Positions 43,517-53,934 of a DNA stretch of 64,000 bases are shown one piece after another (position 1 is the stretch's first letter; every line of letters begins with the position of its first letter). Below the pieces are notes generated by a model, which had not been told where the DNA came from, did no database searches, and was given only the letters and a program-made list of their open reading frames with translations. The translations under genes and the position numbers were made by a program. This DNA comes from Zygaena filipendulae (Eukaryota; Arthropoda; Insecta; Lepidoptera; Zygaenidae), in NCBI GenBank assembly GCA_907165275.2, contig OU015653.1, positions 4,370,001 through 4,434,000 of the forward strand, given 5' to 3'.

Positions 43517-43797
43517 ACAGCAATAAATAATAACACTTTACAACACACAGTTCTACTTGATTTCACACTAAGCTAAAAGTTTGTGTCGTGGAAATCACAG
43601 AGATCTGGTGATGATATAAACGACATGATATTAAACTTATTTCATTATAGTAAAGATACCTATATAAAAACGCCCAGACTGGTAAGTGGAACCCTGTGTT
43701 CACGACATAAAGTCCACCCTGGTCCCAATTCAACCCGGAACCTCTTGATTAGCGGGTCGGCATGGCATAGCGACCAACTGCGATCATCCGATCGTCA
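43517..43797 (-). mobile_element. tRNA-derived SINE, full length
   Basis: The reverse complement matches 58651-58929 from the head (TTGGTCGCTATGCCATGCCG, CCCGCTAATCAAGAGGTTCC) to the tail (TTTCCACGACACAAACTTTT, AACTGTGTGTTGTAAAG, TATTATTTATT). The A and B boxes have decayed. The Tc1 element starts 7 bp after the head. Confidence 0.82.
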
Positions 43798-43804
43798 AAA
43801 AATA

Positions 43805-43831
43805 CACACATCAAAAGTGTCTAGGGATCAA
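43805..43831 (+). repeat. Left inverted repeat of the Tc1-like element
   Basis: 27 bp, perfect match to the reverse complement of 45335-45361. It is expected to bind the transposase N-terminal domain near its inner part. Confidence 0.93.
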
Positions 43832-44066
43832 GTATTTTTATGCGGATTTCTTGAGAATGAGATGTGGCTTTGTAATAAATTTATGATTTTATAAATTTAT
43901 ATGGATCCTTTTTGGTGCATTACATAATTTGAATCAGGAACTGTCAATCAAATTCTAGTAAAAGATGAAAATCAGCTGTCAATATTTTCCCTATAAAAAC
44001 ATACAACGCATTGAAGACATTATTAGTGCTACTGTTTCCCTACTACTGATTAAAACCAACGTTATT

Positions 44067-45092
44067 ATGGAGCGGCGACGTCATTTAAGCAGGGAAGAAA
44101 TGCTCAGAGCCGTGGGAATGATAGAAGCTGGTTCCCGGCAACGTACTGTGGCTTTAGCTCTGAATACAAGTCAGAGTGTTATCAGTCGACTTTGGACACG
44201 TTACCGAAGCACTGGTACCGTGGCTGAGCGCCATGGAGGACGGTATCGCTGCACCACACGGAGACAAGACCGATACATTCAAATCTTAACTCGAAGAGCT
44301 CCAACAATAACCGCCATGATGTTAGCCGTGAGGCTTCATCACTCTTCAGGGAACTTAATTAGCGACCAAACAGTCAGAAACCGCTTGCATGAAGTGAACC
44401 TTCATTCCCGAAGACCGCTACGGGTACCACCTATAGCAATGCACAATCGTAGGATTCGATATCAATGGGCTCTTGAACACAGAAATTGGGCAGAAGAACA
44501 ATGGCGTTTCGTGTGCTTTTCTGATGAGTCTCGTTTTGGTATGAGACCGGATACAAGACGTATACGACACTGGAGAACCCCTGGACGCCAACAGCGATTA
44601 AAATCCTGCCAGGAAGTCCATCCTTATAGTGGTGGAACCATCATGGTATGGGCGGGTATTTGGATCGGCGGAAGAACTGAGTTGATTTGGATCAGAGGCA
44701 ACCTCAACGCTCAAATTTATGCTGAGACGATTGTATCAGACGTCATCGTTCCTCTACAAGTGCAAATCGGTCCCTTATTTCAGTTAATGCATGATAATGC
44801 ACGACCGCACACCGCAAGAGTTGTAAGACAGACTCTCGCCGCAGCTAACATCAATGTCCTGCCCTGGCCTGCTCAATCGCCAGACTTGAACCCGATTGAG
44901 CATGCATGGGATATGCTACAGAGAAGAACTCTGCCGAATATGGAGGGTATCCAGTCGCAAGAAGACCTTTTTTTGTTGTTGCAACGAACATGGGCGGCCA
45001 TTCCACAGCGTGATTTGGATGAACTCATTTTGAGTATGCCAAACCGATGTTCTTGTGTTGTTAGTGTTCGCGGTAGAAACACGGATTATTAA
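44067..45092 (+). CDS. Tc1-family DD34E transposase
   Basis: 341 residues from the ATG at 44067. An in-frame upstream ATG at 43965 would add 34 residues without family similarity, so the internal start (MERRRHLSREEMLRAVGMIE) is preferred. The N-terminal part (1-115) has paired-type helix-turn-helix features (GSRQRTVALALNTSQSVISR, then a GGRYR hook-like motif). The catalytic residues are D153 (FSDESRFG), D243 (HDNARPHTA) and E278 (SPDLNPIEHAWD), with 34 residues between D243 and E278. The glycine-rich block GGTIMVWAGI lies between the two aspartates. The length is usual for Tc1. The protein cuts the element ends and inserts at TA. All three catalytic residues are present and no stop interrupts the frame. 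Confidence 0.96.
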   Translation: MERRRHLSREEMLRAVGMIEAGSRQRTVALALNTSQSVISRLWTRYRSTGTVAERHGGRYRCTTRRQDRYIQILTRRAPTITAMMLAVRLHHSSGNLISDQTVRNRLHEVNLHSRRPLRVPPIAMHNRRIRYQWALEHRNWAEEQWRFVCFSDESRFGMRPDTRRIRHWRTPGRQQRLKSCQEVHPYSGGTIMVWAGIWIGGRTELIWIRGNLNAQIYAETIVSDVIVPLQVQIGPLFQLMHDNARPHTARVVRQTLAAANINVLPWPAQSPDLNPIEHAWDMLQRRTLPNMEGIQSQEDLFLLLQRTWAAIPQRDLDELILSMPNRCSCVVSVRGRNTDY

Positions 45093-45107
45093 TTGTTAAA
45101 GTTACCC

Positions 45108-45113
45108 AATAAA
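45108..45113 (+). terminator. Polyadenylation signal of the transposase gene
   Basis: AATAAA 15 bases after the stop codon, inside the element. Confidence 0.6.
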
Positions 45114-45334
45114 ATTTTAAAGAAAACTGTTATTTCAGTCTTTTTTTCGAACTTTAATGTTAGTGGTTCAAATGTCAAAAATCCCTTTATTAGGAAAATG
45201 GCAAATTTCTTTATTAATGCAAAGGTGACTTGGTTTATCGTTACTGTGACAAACGAAAACACTTTATTTGATGAATCCTTAAAGAAAATTTTAATTAATA
45301 TCAATCAGGAGAAAAGTTATTGCAAAAATATATG

Positions 45335-45361
45335 TTGATCCCTAGACACTTTTGATGTGTG
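45335..45361 (-). repeat. Right inverted repeat of the Tc1-like element
   Basis: Perfect 27-bp partner of 43805-43831, followed by TA. Confidence 0.93.
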
Positions 45362-45363
45362 TA

Positions 45364-46243
45364 TTAAATATCATGATCAATTTGTATCGCTCCCTATACC
45401 TAACTTTCAAAGTAAACAAATTGTCCATTGCAACTTTGTGTGTAACAAAGTACAAATAATATGTTTACAAAGTCGTGTGGTGTCGGGATTCCCTCGACCG
45501 TCATTATGTTGCATGTGTGATAGCAAAACTAGCTATTACTTTATCTGGATTTTGTTATTATTATGGCACAATAATTAAGTATCGCACGATCAGTTCACCA
45601 GGCGCCTATGTGGCGTGGTTATACCAGGGATACCATGCTTCAGGGAATAAATCAAGCTTAGTAGCAAACCAATGCTATTTAAATAAATTTTAAATTTTTT
45701 ACTTACCCACAACTGCCGAATGGTTCTCAGAATTCAAACATCGCTAGAAAGTGTGCTTCACTTTTTACTATTATAATTATATAATGTCATCTTAATTCTT
45801 TCGATTTGGTATAAATCTTTTCGGGTGAAGTATAATGAAATAGTTTCGCCTGAAAAATTAATATTTTACGTATACTTAGTAGTTTAATAACTTTCGTTTT
45901 TAGTCTTCAAATAAATCATGCTCCGATTAATATCGTGACTATAATAAATCTATCCTTATCGGAAAATATTATGTCCTTGGTAGCGGTAACTAATTACCGG
46001 TTATACTCATACCTTACATTGGAAATTAAATAAGTAATAAATTTTCATATTGTGCCGCTAAACCTTATCTAATTTATTTATCATGTTTGTCATGAACTAA
46101 AAGAAATTGAATTTTTGACATGTAAATGCAAAAATAAATATGAGAGAATACCTACTAAGTACCTATTAGTAATATTAGAACGTTTGATTGAAGGCTAATC
46201 AGACGAAAACTAGCTACCGTCCACTATGATCCCCTGTTTGGAT
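45364..46243. other. No gene recognised
   Basis: AT-rich DNA. Short overlapping frames at 45357-45693 show no domain. Confidence 0.5.
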
Positions 46244-46415
46244 CTACTAGTAACTCGGGGATTAATTTGGATATTTTTTCCACATGGATCCTCCCCTTAT
46301 CAAAGATACCACTGTGCACTGGGGTTGGATATTTATTCCACAAGGATAACCTTATCAATGATGATCCACTGGGGGGATTTATTTGGATGTATTCCACACG
46401 GATCACCTTGTTAAA
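46244..46415. repeat. Three imperfect tandem repeats of about 55-65 bp
   Basis: Units share TTGGATATTTTTTCCACATG / TTGGATATTTATTCCACAAG / TTGGATGTATTCCACACGGA, and CCTTATCAA or CCTTGTTAA, separated by ACTGGGG words. They are too diverged for a recent expansion. Not coding. Confidence 0.65.
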
Positions 46416-46540
46416 GTAATCTTTCTTTATATGGTTTTTAATATTTTTTACTACCAATACGAATTTGATAGAAACTTGGTCTTTAAGTAGCTTCTTATCC
46501 CGAGTACTCTCGAGTCAAAAGTCAATGCATTTAACATATC

Positions 46541-46822
46541 TTATAATACATATAAATCACGTGTCACGTTGTTTGTCCGCGATGGACTCCTGAACTACTG
46601 AACAGATTTTGATAAAATTTTGTAACCATTTATAATATAGTTCAACTTAAAAGAAAGGATAGTTTTTATCTCAGAATTCCCGGGGGAACTCCGGCACTAA
46701 TGCGGGGAACAGCTAATCACCGTAAACTACTGTCAGGGCTGTCAAAGAAGGGAGTACTTTTTTCCCGGAATTTCCGCGGGAACTCCGAAATTACCGCGGA
46801 TGAAATCGCGCGAGACCGCTAG
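46541..46822 (+). mobile_element. Composite Helitron with two 3' ends
   Basis: The first module ends TGCGGGGAACAGCTAAT (46701-46717). A 30-50 bp linker starting CACCGTAAACTACTGTCAGG leads to a second end block, TTCCGCGGGAACTCCGAAAT...GACCGCTAG (46819-46822). The same arrangement with the same linker occurs at 57770-57908, so it is a distinct subfamily rather than a local accident. Confidence 0.75.
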
Positions 46823-47827
46823 TTATATTATATTTTACAGCATAATTCTCTAGTTTTCACGTGGTCACACGAAACTAAAGTTTTGATCGGCTGACCAAGT
46901 GACATGACGATTCGTCACTTAGTTTTCTATGCGTTAACTATTGTAGAATGTCAATTTGGCTAGGGGGGACGATTAAATTTGTAACCTCACCCGGATAAAA
47001 CCACGTGAAATAGTTACATATATTTTTGTACGTAGGTAACTCGAAAGGTAGTCAAACCTAATTCTTGTATGGGTAATTGTGTGAGATTAAATCGTGGTGT
47101 AATTATATCATGTATAGACCGTCAGGTTACCATCAGGGCATGTAAATTAACTACTCAACAAGAGATGGCACTATAAATAACTTACTGCGAAAAGTTATCG
47201 AACCTGGCCAAGGTCAGTTGCCCAGATATGTTTCAATTATATTACCTCTATAATTAGGCCTGGTAAAATTGTACGATGCTTATCCAAGATACATCTGTGT
47301 AAGCGGAGGCGGTACCTGTCGAAAGTTACCAAGTTCAACAACCGGTCACAAGTCACAACTATCGGTCTAAACCATCTAAACTCAAACGTCATGACTCCCC
47401 AACTAGCATGTAACTTTAATATTTTCAATAAACACTATTGTAAACCGTTTAACAACCCCACTGCTAAATACTAATACGCTAAAAAGTTTCTCATTACTAG
47501 AACTACCGATACTACTAAGTATAGTATAGAATAAATAAATAAAAACTAGTTATATACTTATGTATATTACGGCGTCGTTGCAAGGCCCTCGCCCTTAAGT
47601 ACTTGTTAATTAAGTACATAGTTGTTGCAAATTATAGGTAAATACGCACATTAGTCTTACGACTGATATAATGAATATGATGTAACTATTTAACCGTCTT
47701 ACAAAAAAGAATGCTTCCAGTTATATGGATAGGTATATATGTATAATTGTATACTCTAACGACATATTTTTATGATCTTTTTTAACTGAGTATAATAGGT
47801 GGTAAGTTGTCTAGGTTTGAGAATATA
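46823..47827. other. No gene recognised
   Basis: Mostly AT-rich with no repeated blocks seen elsewhere in the window. Confidence 0.5.
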
Positions 47828-48288
47828 GGGTAAAACCAGGATAGTTGCCCTGGGGGTATAGTTGCCCCGATCGTAATTACTCTAGTTTCGCAGATGAATC
47901 GCGGGCTATTTTATTTATCTATCAAAAGACTTTCCAACTACTATTAAGTGGACCGCGTCTCATGTCTCTGTGCGATTGCACGGGAACGCAAGGTGCGATC
48001 AAAGATTTTTCGGGATAGATGCCTTGTTTCCCGGCGGGTCGTCTATCCTAAATGTAATTTATATGGACTAGGCAACTATCCCATATATGGAATAGATGTC
48101 ACAAAAAGTAGAGGTCCGTAGAAATCGCTAATACTCTGGAAATTTCAAAGATAATGTCTTTTACATTTAATAAATTTGTAGATAAAGAACCAAAGTACTT
48201 GCCAGTTTAAAAAATAAAATATTTTGATTTATGTACTGGGAGATATAAAATGATTTCGAAAAGTGTGGCAACTATCCGGGTTTTACCC
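47828..48288. mobile_element. TA-flanked MITE (Tc1/mariner-like)
   Basis: 461 bp with inverted ends GGGTAAAACCAGGATAGTTG (left) and CAACTATCCGGGTTTTACCC (right), each next to TA (47826-47827 and 48289-48290). Subterminal copies of the GTTGCCCC / GGCAACTATCCC motif occur inside (47865-47877 and 48070-48081). No frame of note, so it is non-autonomous. Confidence 0.85.
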
Positions 48289-48640
48289 TAAATTATAATA
48301 TTAAGGTAGCTAGGTAGTAGGTACCCGTACGAATAATGGGTAAGGTAATTATTGATTAAAAAAAATATATTGTGCATGCTAAATGTTTATACTTACCTAG
48401 TAATAATATTATCATACCTTTTTAATTAAGTAGTTAGTAAGAACGTAGGTTTGCAATACATCATAGTGGCTACGTAAATAAAGTTAGTATAAAATAAATA
48501 CATACATCTAACATGAAACAACGAAGAAATAATGAGAGTTGTTATCAGTCGGTATCGCAGCACTTCCGTTTCTTATGTAAACCGAACGAGTTGCCGGTCG
48601 GCAACGTGCCTCGTGTACATAACTTTACTCACTTATACAT

Positions 48641-48768
48641 ACAATCAGCAGCGAAAATATGTAATCACTTTTGACAGTTGAATTTTGAAGTTGTTGAATT
48701 TTTTTGCAATAGTACCTAATAAAATTCAACAACTAACAAAGTGTTTACATATTTTTGATGCTGACTGT
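48641..48768. mobile_element. MITE family G, copy 1 (foldback)
   Basis: Ends ACAATCAGCAGCGAAAATAT (left) and ATATTTTTGATGCTGACTGT (right). An inner inverted pair, GTTGTTGAATTTTT / AAAATTCAACAAC, makes the whole unit foldable. Related to 55186-55318. Confidence 0.78.
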
Positions 48769-50128
48769 ACCTACTTGTCGCATGTAACCGTTAAAGCAAC
48801 GCCACTCACTATAAAAATTATATCTTCTAAGATACAATTTATGTTTCGGACAATGTGACAAGCACGGGGGTTATACAGTCGACTCCAAAAATGAGATGCA
48901 AAGCCAAAGTGCTAGATTACGTTGTTTGTAGAAAAGAATGCTGAGCAAAGACAAAATTACTAAATATAATATTATATACAAATAAAAAAGTGACCTTGAA
49001 ATATTATAGAAACCTACTTATGAAATACCTACACTAATAAAATAAAATATGTCTTAAATGTATTAGGTATGTTTGTTATAAAATTATTGTGTGAACGTAA
49101 AGGATAATATACTGATAGGAGCCCAACTACACAGTCAAGTGTCGACATACCGATCTACTTGATCCTTCACTAAGCCTATAGCCTAGCTTAAATGGACACT
49201 ATGTAAATCATGTGGTTTTACCACACAAAATTTATTATTACAATAGATTAATTTGTACCTACGAAAGTCCTTCAATCCCAATCAATATAGAAACTAGATA
49301 ACTTTTAGATTTATGTCTAAGAAAGTCCTTTCATCCTATTTATAGCATACTTACCTACGTATAGCAAAATAACTCTTAGGACTAAAATATTAGGCTGGTA
49401 GTAAATAAACAAGTAAAATATTGCTATCTAATTACATACTAATAGATATTACTTGCGTATCTTTTATACTACCTATACAAAATCTTAAGGCAGTAAGAAA
49501 CTTATCGCATGTAGGATACAATGGCCACAGATAATATAATACTATACTCAATGGCATACAATACCTACTACACTAATATTTTTATAATAAATTTTCTAAA
49601 CAAACATCTCAACTACATAATAATATGTAGTAGTTATGTAGTTGCTTGACAAACGTTAATTGTATTATTAGCCATTATTAATAAATAATTGAAAATATAC
49701 TTACTTCCACATTTAATATTAGTGTTGCTACTCGCTATTATGATGAGTAGGTACAACCTCATTGTCGTCCCAGTGTCGACGAACTCATGAATGTCGCAAC
49801 GCTGGCAACCCAAGCGACGATCCGACCGACGCGCGACGTTGCAATAATTTACAGAACCACCTACTTTTTGCTGCACCACTGCAATTGAATACTTCACCAC
49901 TTCTCAACCAAACCAATTCAACAAGACCTCCGCTGATCCGCAACAGCTGTGTTGTTGTTTATGAGAAACTAGTAAGTGCACGGGGTCTAACCGACTTTTA
50001 AGCCGCATTGCCAAATAATTCGGTAATTTGTAATTGTATAATATTATCAGCTAATTTTGCAGTTTACCATCGCAGTTATTATTGAAAGACAAAAAAATTG
50101 TTTTATTAAAAGCAGTTTTATGAACTTA
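48769..50128. other. No gene supported
   Basis: AT-rich, with a GC-richer patch at 49770-49990. There a plus frame (49762-50001) runs into a donor-like AGTAAGTG at about 49971. No protein similarity is recognised, so I leave it as a weak exon candidate only. Confidence 0.35.
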
Positions 50129-50279
50129 TTAGTTGTTCCCCCGCGGTTTCACTCGCGGTAATTTCGGAGTTCCCGCGGGAATTCCGGGGAAAAAAGCACC
50201 TATGTCCTTCTCTGTATCTCCGACAACGTGCATGCATTTCATGATAAACTCACTTTCGAATTTACAATATTAGTAAGGA
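50129..50279 (-). mobile_element. Helitron, shortened
   Basis: TTAGTTGTTCCCCCGCGGTTTC at the left, ACAATATTAGTAAGGA before T at the right. The middle lacks the usual 40-50 bp containing ACGCTTTCACGCC. Confidence 0.8.
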
Positions 50280-50641
50280 TATACCTATTTGTAACATTTA
50301 ATTCAAGAATTTGATCTCATAAGAAATGGATGTTACTTACCTAGGTATTTAAAAAGGTCTTTGGGAATGATAATTTATTAATTTCATATTCGTTTAATTT
50401 AAACCAACTTTATAGCGTATCATATTAGTACTATAGTCTGCAAAACAAGGCGTGATGATCTGAGATCTCGTATAGCTATTATCATAATAACACCTTATAA
50501 ATACGTGCAAAAAATCCGTAAAACTGTACGCACTCTCAAACACACATACAAGACAGTTCGCACGTGGGTTGAGCCGAATTTCGGAACAAGCTTTCCCAAA
50601 ACATAAATTCAAGTATGTCGCAAATAGCTGCTCCGATTTTG

Positions 50642-50695
50642 TAGCAATTCCCGTGGGAACTCTAATCTTAACGCAGGTGAAACCGCATGAAATTC
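50642..50695 (+). mobile_element. Helitron fragment
   Basis: AGCAATTCCCGTGGGAACTC, TAATCTTAACGCAGGTGAAA then CCGCATGA is the 3' module of the family without its CTAG end. Confidence 0.6.
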
Positions 50696-50919
50696 TGCAC
50701 ACAGCGCGGTCGAGGGCACATAAAAGCGCATAGAGTATTTTTAATACCTAAAAATAAAATTGAAATGTTTTATTGTGCCTAATTCCAAATTATCCAAATT
50801 AACAGATACACTCCCGACTCACTGGGATATTCAAAGTGACAATCGAGAATACTGAGCTTTAGATTATCAGACCTCCCGTCCTGGGGGGAGTACTTAGTAC
50901 CAGCTTACATAAAAAAAAA

Positions 50920-51066
50920 AAATTTCAAATTTTTGTCTGCCTGTCTGTCTGTCTGTCCGTTTGTTTCGGGTAATCTCTGAAACAGCTGGACCGATTTTAA
51001 CGGTTTTATTTTAGAAAAAATGGTTCGTGCTGGAATTCCGAAACTCACGCGGGTAAAAACAGCTAG
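50920..51066 (+). mobile_element. Helitron 3' half with CTGT tract
   Basis: Contains GCCTGTCTGTCTGTCTGTCC, GAAACAGCTGGACCGATTTT and AATTCCGAAACTCACGCGGG, and ends AACAGCTAG at 51063-51066 before T. The hairpin's distal arm is lost. Confidence 0.75.
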
Positions 51067-51284
51067 TAATATTATATTTATAATATTCTAGCTTTACGCC
51101 CTATGTCGTTAAAAGTATGACACTAGCTGTTAGACTGTATGTCGTAAGGAAGCGCGTCCCACATTCTCTGCAACGCCACGTGCTTTCCTGTGTAGTTTAT
51201 TTTACACCAGAGAGACCATAAAGTATTGTCTAACTAATTTCTAGCATAGTCGCAATGCCGCCATATTCCAATGAGTCAGTTACT

Positions 51285-51806
51285 GCCCACGGCTTCGTTC
51301 GCATTACCTAGTGCCCTTGACAATACATTTTCAATCATTCTACTCTATTTTTTTCCTTATAATATAGTGTAGTAAAGTACCCTAGGTTCTATTCTGTACC
51401 CCAAACAACGTGTATGAAAATTGTATGATAGCAGCCCCGGATCTAGGGGGCAAACCGGGGCCTATGCCCGGGGGCCAGTTCAGAGGGCGGCCAAATTCAC
51501 ACTTTACAGACGAATGGACAACTCATAATAGCATATGCGATAAAGCCCTCTTAATAAAGAGAAAAAAAAAATCACTTACTTAACTTTGACCACAGAATAT
51601 ATCGTGCGGGTTTGATCACGTACGCGGGATTGCCCCGAATAAATATAAGTGGGCGGTGACGGCATTTTTCAGTTTTTACCTCGCCTAAATAAATTTAAGA
51701 TCCGAGGCTGTATGATAGGTAATAAATAGTTGAGAAGTTGACGTATGAAAACATATAACAATAACAAACTAACTCACATTCTCATTCGTAATATTATTAG
51801 TTAGAA
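51285..51806 (-). mobile_element. Helitron split by a hAT-type MITE
   Basis: The plus-strand left part GCCCACGGCTTCGTTCGCAT...TTCTGTACCCCAAACAACGT leads to AATTGTATGATAG. After the MITE (51432-51710) and its duplicated TATGATAG the family resumes (GTTGAGAAGTTGACG, AACAAACTAACTCACATTCT, CGTAATATTATTAG). Removing the insertion and one copy of TATGATAG restores a collinear element. Confidence 0.78.
51432..51710. mobile_element. hAT-type MITE
   Basis: 279 bp starting CAGCCCCGGATCTAG and ending TTAAGATCCGAGGCTG, flanked by perfect 8-bp duplications TATGATAG (51424-51431 and 51711-51718). CAG...CTG ends and an 8-bp duplication are hAT hallmarks. The GC-rich left half (GGGGGCAAACCGGGGCCTAT, CCCGGGGGCC) is a sequence I know as widespread in arthropod genomes. 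No transposase. Confidence 0.88.
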
Positions 51807-52379
51807 TACCAGATAATATTGGTCACAAACTGAACGCAACTCATCATACTGCAACTGGTGTTAAAAATCGTTAATACATATTTATGGAGATAACTAAACT
51901 AATCTATCCATTATGATTTTTATTTTTTATGTTTCTTTCTGATTGATATGTAATGATTGTTAACCATCACAAAAGTTTATGACGACGATGCAAGCAAGGC
52001 CGATCGTATTAACCTATATTAATAAATTCGGATTATCTATGTTTATTTCGGCATATAACATAAATAAGAGATGTCACTAAAATAAATAATGTACATTTAT
52101 TCTCGAATAAAAATATAAAGTTTTAACTTAACTGTTTGTATTTTAACACAACTTTATAATATTATATAACATGTCAAACATGTGATAAAATTAGCTGCAA
52201 ATATTTATAGGGCTGAAAGTATACGTTATAACAAACAGGATAAGCGAAAAAATAATATTATGAGTTCAGTAGTTTTTCAGAATATGAGGAAAATAAATTC
52301 AATGAAAAAACATTACAATTGCATTCAAAAGGTACACAATACACGTAGCTCACTAATACTTATACAGGCACGCGCAACG
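51807..52379. other. No gene recognised
   Basis: AT-rich sequence. The 143-codon plus frame at 52182-52613 starts here but runs through a Helitron fragment and has no domain. Confidence 0.5.
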
Positions 52380-52515
52380 CACGTTCCCCCGCGGTTTCAA
52401 CCCCGCCTGAGTTTCGGGACTCCCACGAGAACTCTAAAAGGTATCCTATGGCACTTAGTGATACTGCAGCTTTATTTTTCGATTCTTCAAAGTCTCAACC
52501 AGATCGATTTAACGT
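52380..52515 (-). mobile_element. Helitron fragment
   Basis: GTTCCCCCGCGGTTTCAACC, GAGTTTCGGGACTCCCACGA, GTATCCTATGGCACTTAGTG and TCAACCAGATCG keep the order of the family on the minus strand. Both ends are eroded. Confidence 0.65.
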
Positions 52516-53450
52516 TAAAATTATTTTATGTGAGTCAACTACTGCCACTACTTGTTACAAAAACGGCAACTTATAACGTCATACAGACGTTTTACAAATA
52601 TTATAAATTTTAAAAGTGGTATACTTGTCTATATGGCCCACTGTACCTCCTTACTTATATCTGTTGACATGATTTAACTGACGATAATAGTCTAACCGAA
52701 TTTTACATAATGTCTAACAATCGATCTTTAAAAATAAAATTACTTAGAAGATAATATGAATCTTTTATACCTACGAGTTAGTTTGACTTTATAGACTCTT
52801 AACAGATACCGAATCGCGTTATTATGATGTACATACTTACCTACATACTTGCGAGTATCAAAAATTCCATAATTCTTTCTATTTTTATTCATCGGAAATC
52901 CACAGCGTTGATGATCAACAAAAGCATCCCAGCACACAAAATTCATAATCTCATACATACATTGTACCTATGATAAGAGGAAAAAACAAGAATATGATTA
53001 AAGACTAAAGACTAAGTGCGAAAACAATATTTGTACGTATATAATTATGTAGTTATGTACGTACGGGGAACTCCGTGGCACGGGTGTTTTGGAATTGATT
53101 ACGTTTGCTAACTTGTTTGTTACTTCTTGGAATATGGAACGTGTTTTTCTTTTCTACTTACAATGTACAGGATGTTTGACGCATGGACCGATACAAGTTC
53201 TTGGGGGATCTTAGAGGCATTGGCTAGTTTTCACCCCTAAACACTCCCTATAGATAAGCCTAATAATCATACAAATCTCGACATGCCAAGCAACAGCAGC
53301 TAGTACCGGCTAATGATATAAATTCACATAGGTCGCATTAAATTCGGACAACTTTGTGAAGAGTTTAATGCTATTTGAAATTTGAATAAGTAACAAGCAT
53401 TATTTACATCTATGCATAGTATTACATTATATAAAATGCTTTGTCCTAAA
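52516..53450. other. No gene recognised
   Basis: AT-rich; no repeated blocks matched. Confidence 0.5.
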
Positions 53451-53485
53451 TGATCTGTGTGTTGTGAAGTGGATTATTATTATTA
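53451..53485 (+). mobile_element. SINE tail fragment
   Basis: GATCTGTGTGTTGTGAAGTG followed by GATTATTATTATTA is the 3' terminal part of the SINE at 58651-58929. It abuts the next Helitron. Confidence 0.65.
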
Positions 53486-53744
53486 ATGACTGACTGACGG
53501 ATCAACGTATAGCCTAAACCGCTGATCGTAGAGACCTGAAACTTTGAGAGTGTGTTCCTTGTATGAAGTAGGCATCCGATAAGAAAGGATTTTCCGAAAT
53601 TCTACCCTAGAGGGTGAAAAAGGGGAGCAAAATTTCTATGGGACAACGTGATTCCTTGGTCCAATCTAACGTAAAAAACCAATTAAAAATCCTATTAAAA
53701 CCATTTTCGACTTCAACGCGGACGAAGTCACGGGCAAAAGCTAG
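53486..53744 (+). mobile_element. Helitron, GACTGACTGAC subfamily
   Basis: Starts with a GACTGACTGACGGATCAACG module, contains TAGAGACCTGAAACTTTGAG and CCCTAGAGGGTGAAAAAGGG, and ends GACTTCAACGCGGACGAAGT, then CACGGGCAAAAGCTAG (53741-53744) and T. The 3' hairpin is GACTTC/GAAGTC instead of CCGCGG. Confidence 0.78.
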
Positions 53745-53934
53745 TCTCCTATATAAAAGTTAAATCTTTTAAAAATAATCAGCGCGCTACGCAATGTGTT
53801 TCAAATATCATCAGTTTTGTTTTGGTAACTAGTTCTAGGTGCGTTGCGCCTCAACTATTTTGAATATAATTCAAAAGTGACTTGAATGTCATTTCATACA
53901 ATTTTACTTTGTCTTTATCAATGTCTGCGGCTGG

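Larger units (their letters stand above)
43805..45361 (+). mobile_element. Complete Tc1-like transposon
   Basis: 1557 bp between TA dinucleotides (43803-43804 and 45362-45363), the standard Tc1/mariner target duplication. The terminal 27 bp (43805-43831 and 45335-45361) are perfect inverted repeats starting CACACATCAAAAGTGTCTAG. One intact transposase frame fills the middle, and an AATAAA follows its stop by 15 bases. Everything needed for mobility appears present, so the copy is young and possibly active. Confidence 0.95.

Noticed and set aside
43965..44066. Upstream start for the Tc1-like transposase
   Set aside because: The additional 34 residues have no family similarity. The start at 44067 gives the usual length and N-terminus.
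49762..50001. 79-codon frame with a donor-like end
   Set aside because: Composition is suggestive, but there is no protein match and no acceptor. An antisense frame of equal length overlaps it.
52182..52613. 143-codon plus frame
   Set aside because: It runs through a Helitron fragment in antisense. The length arises by chance in this repeat.
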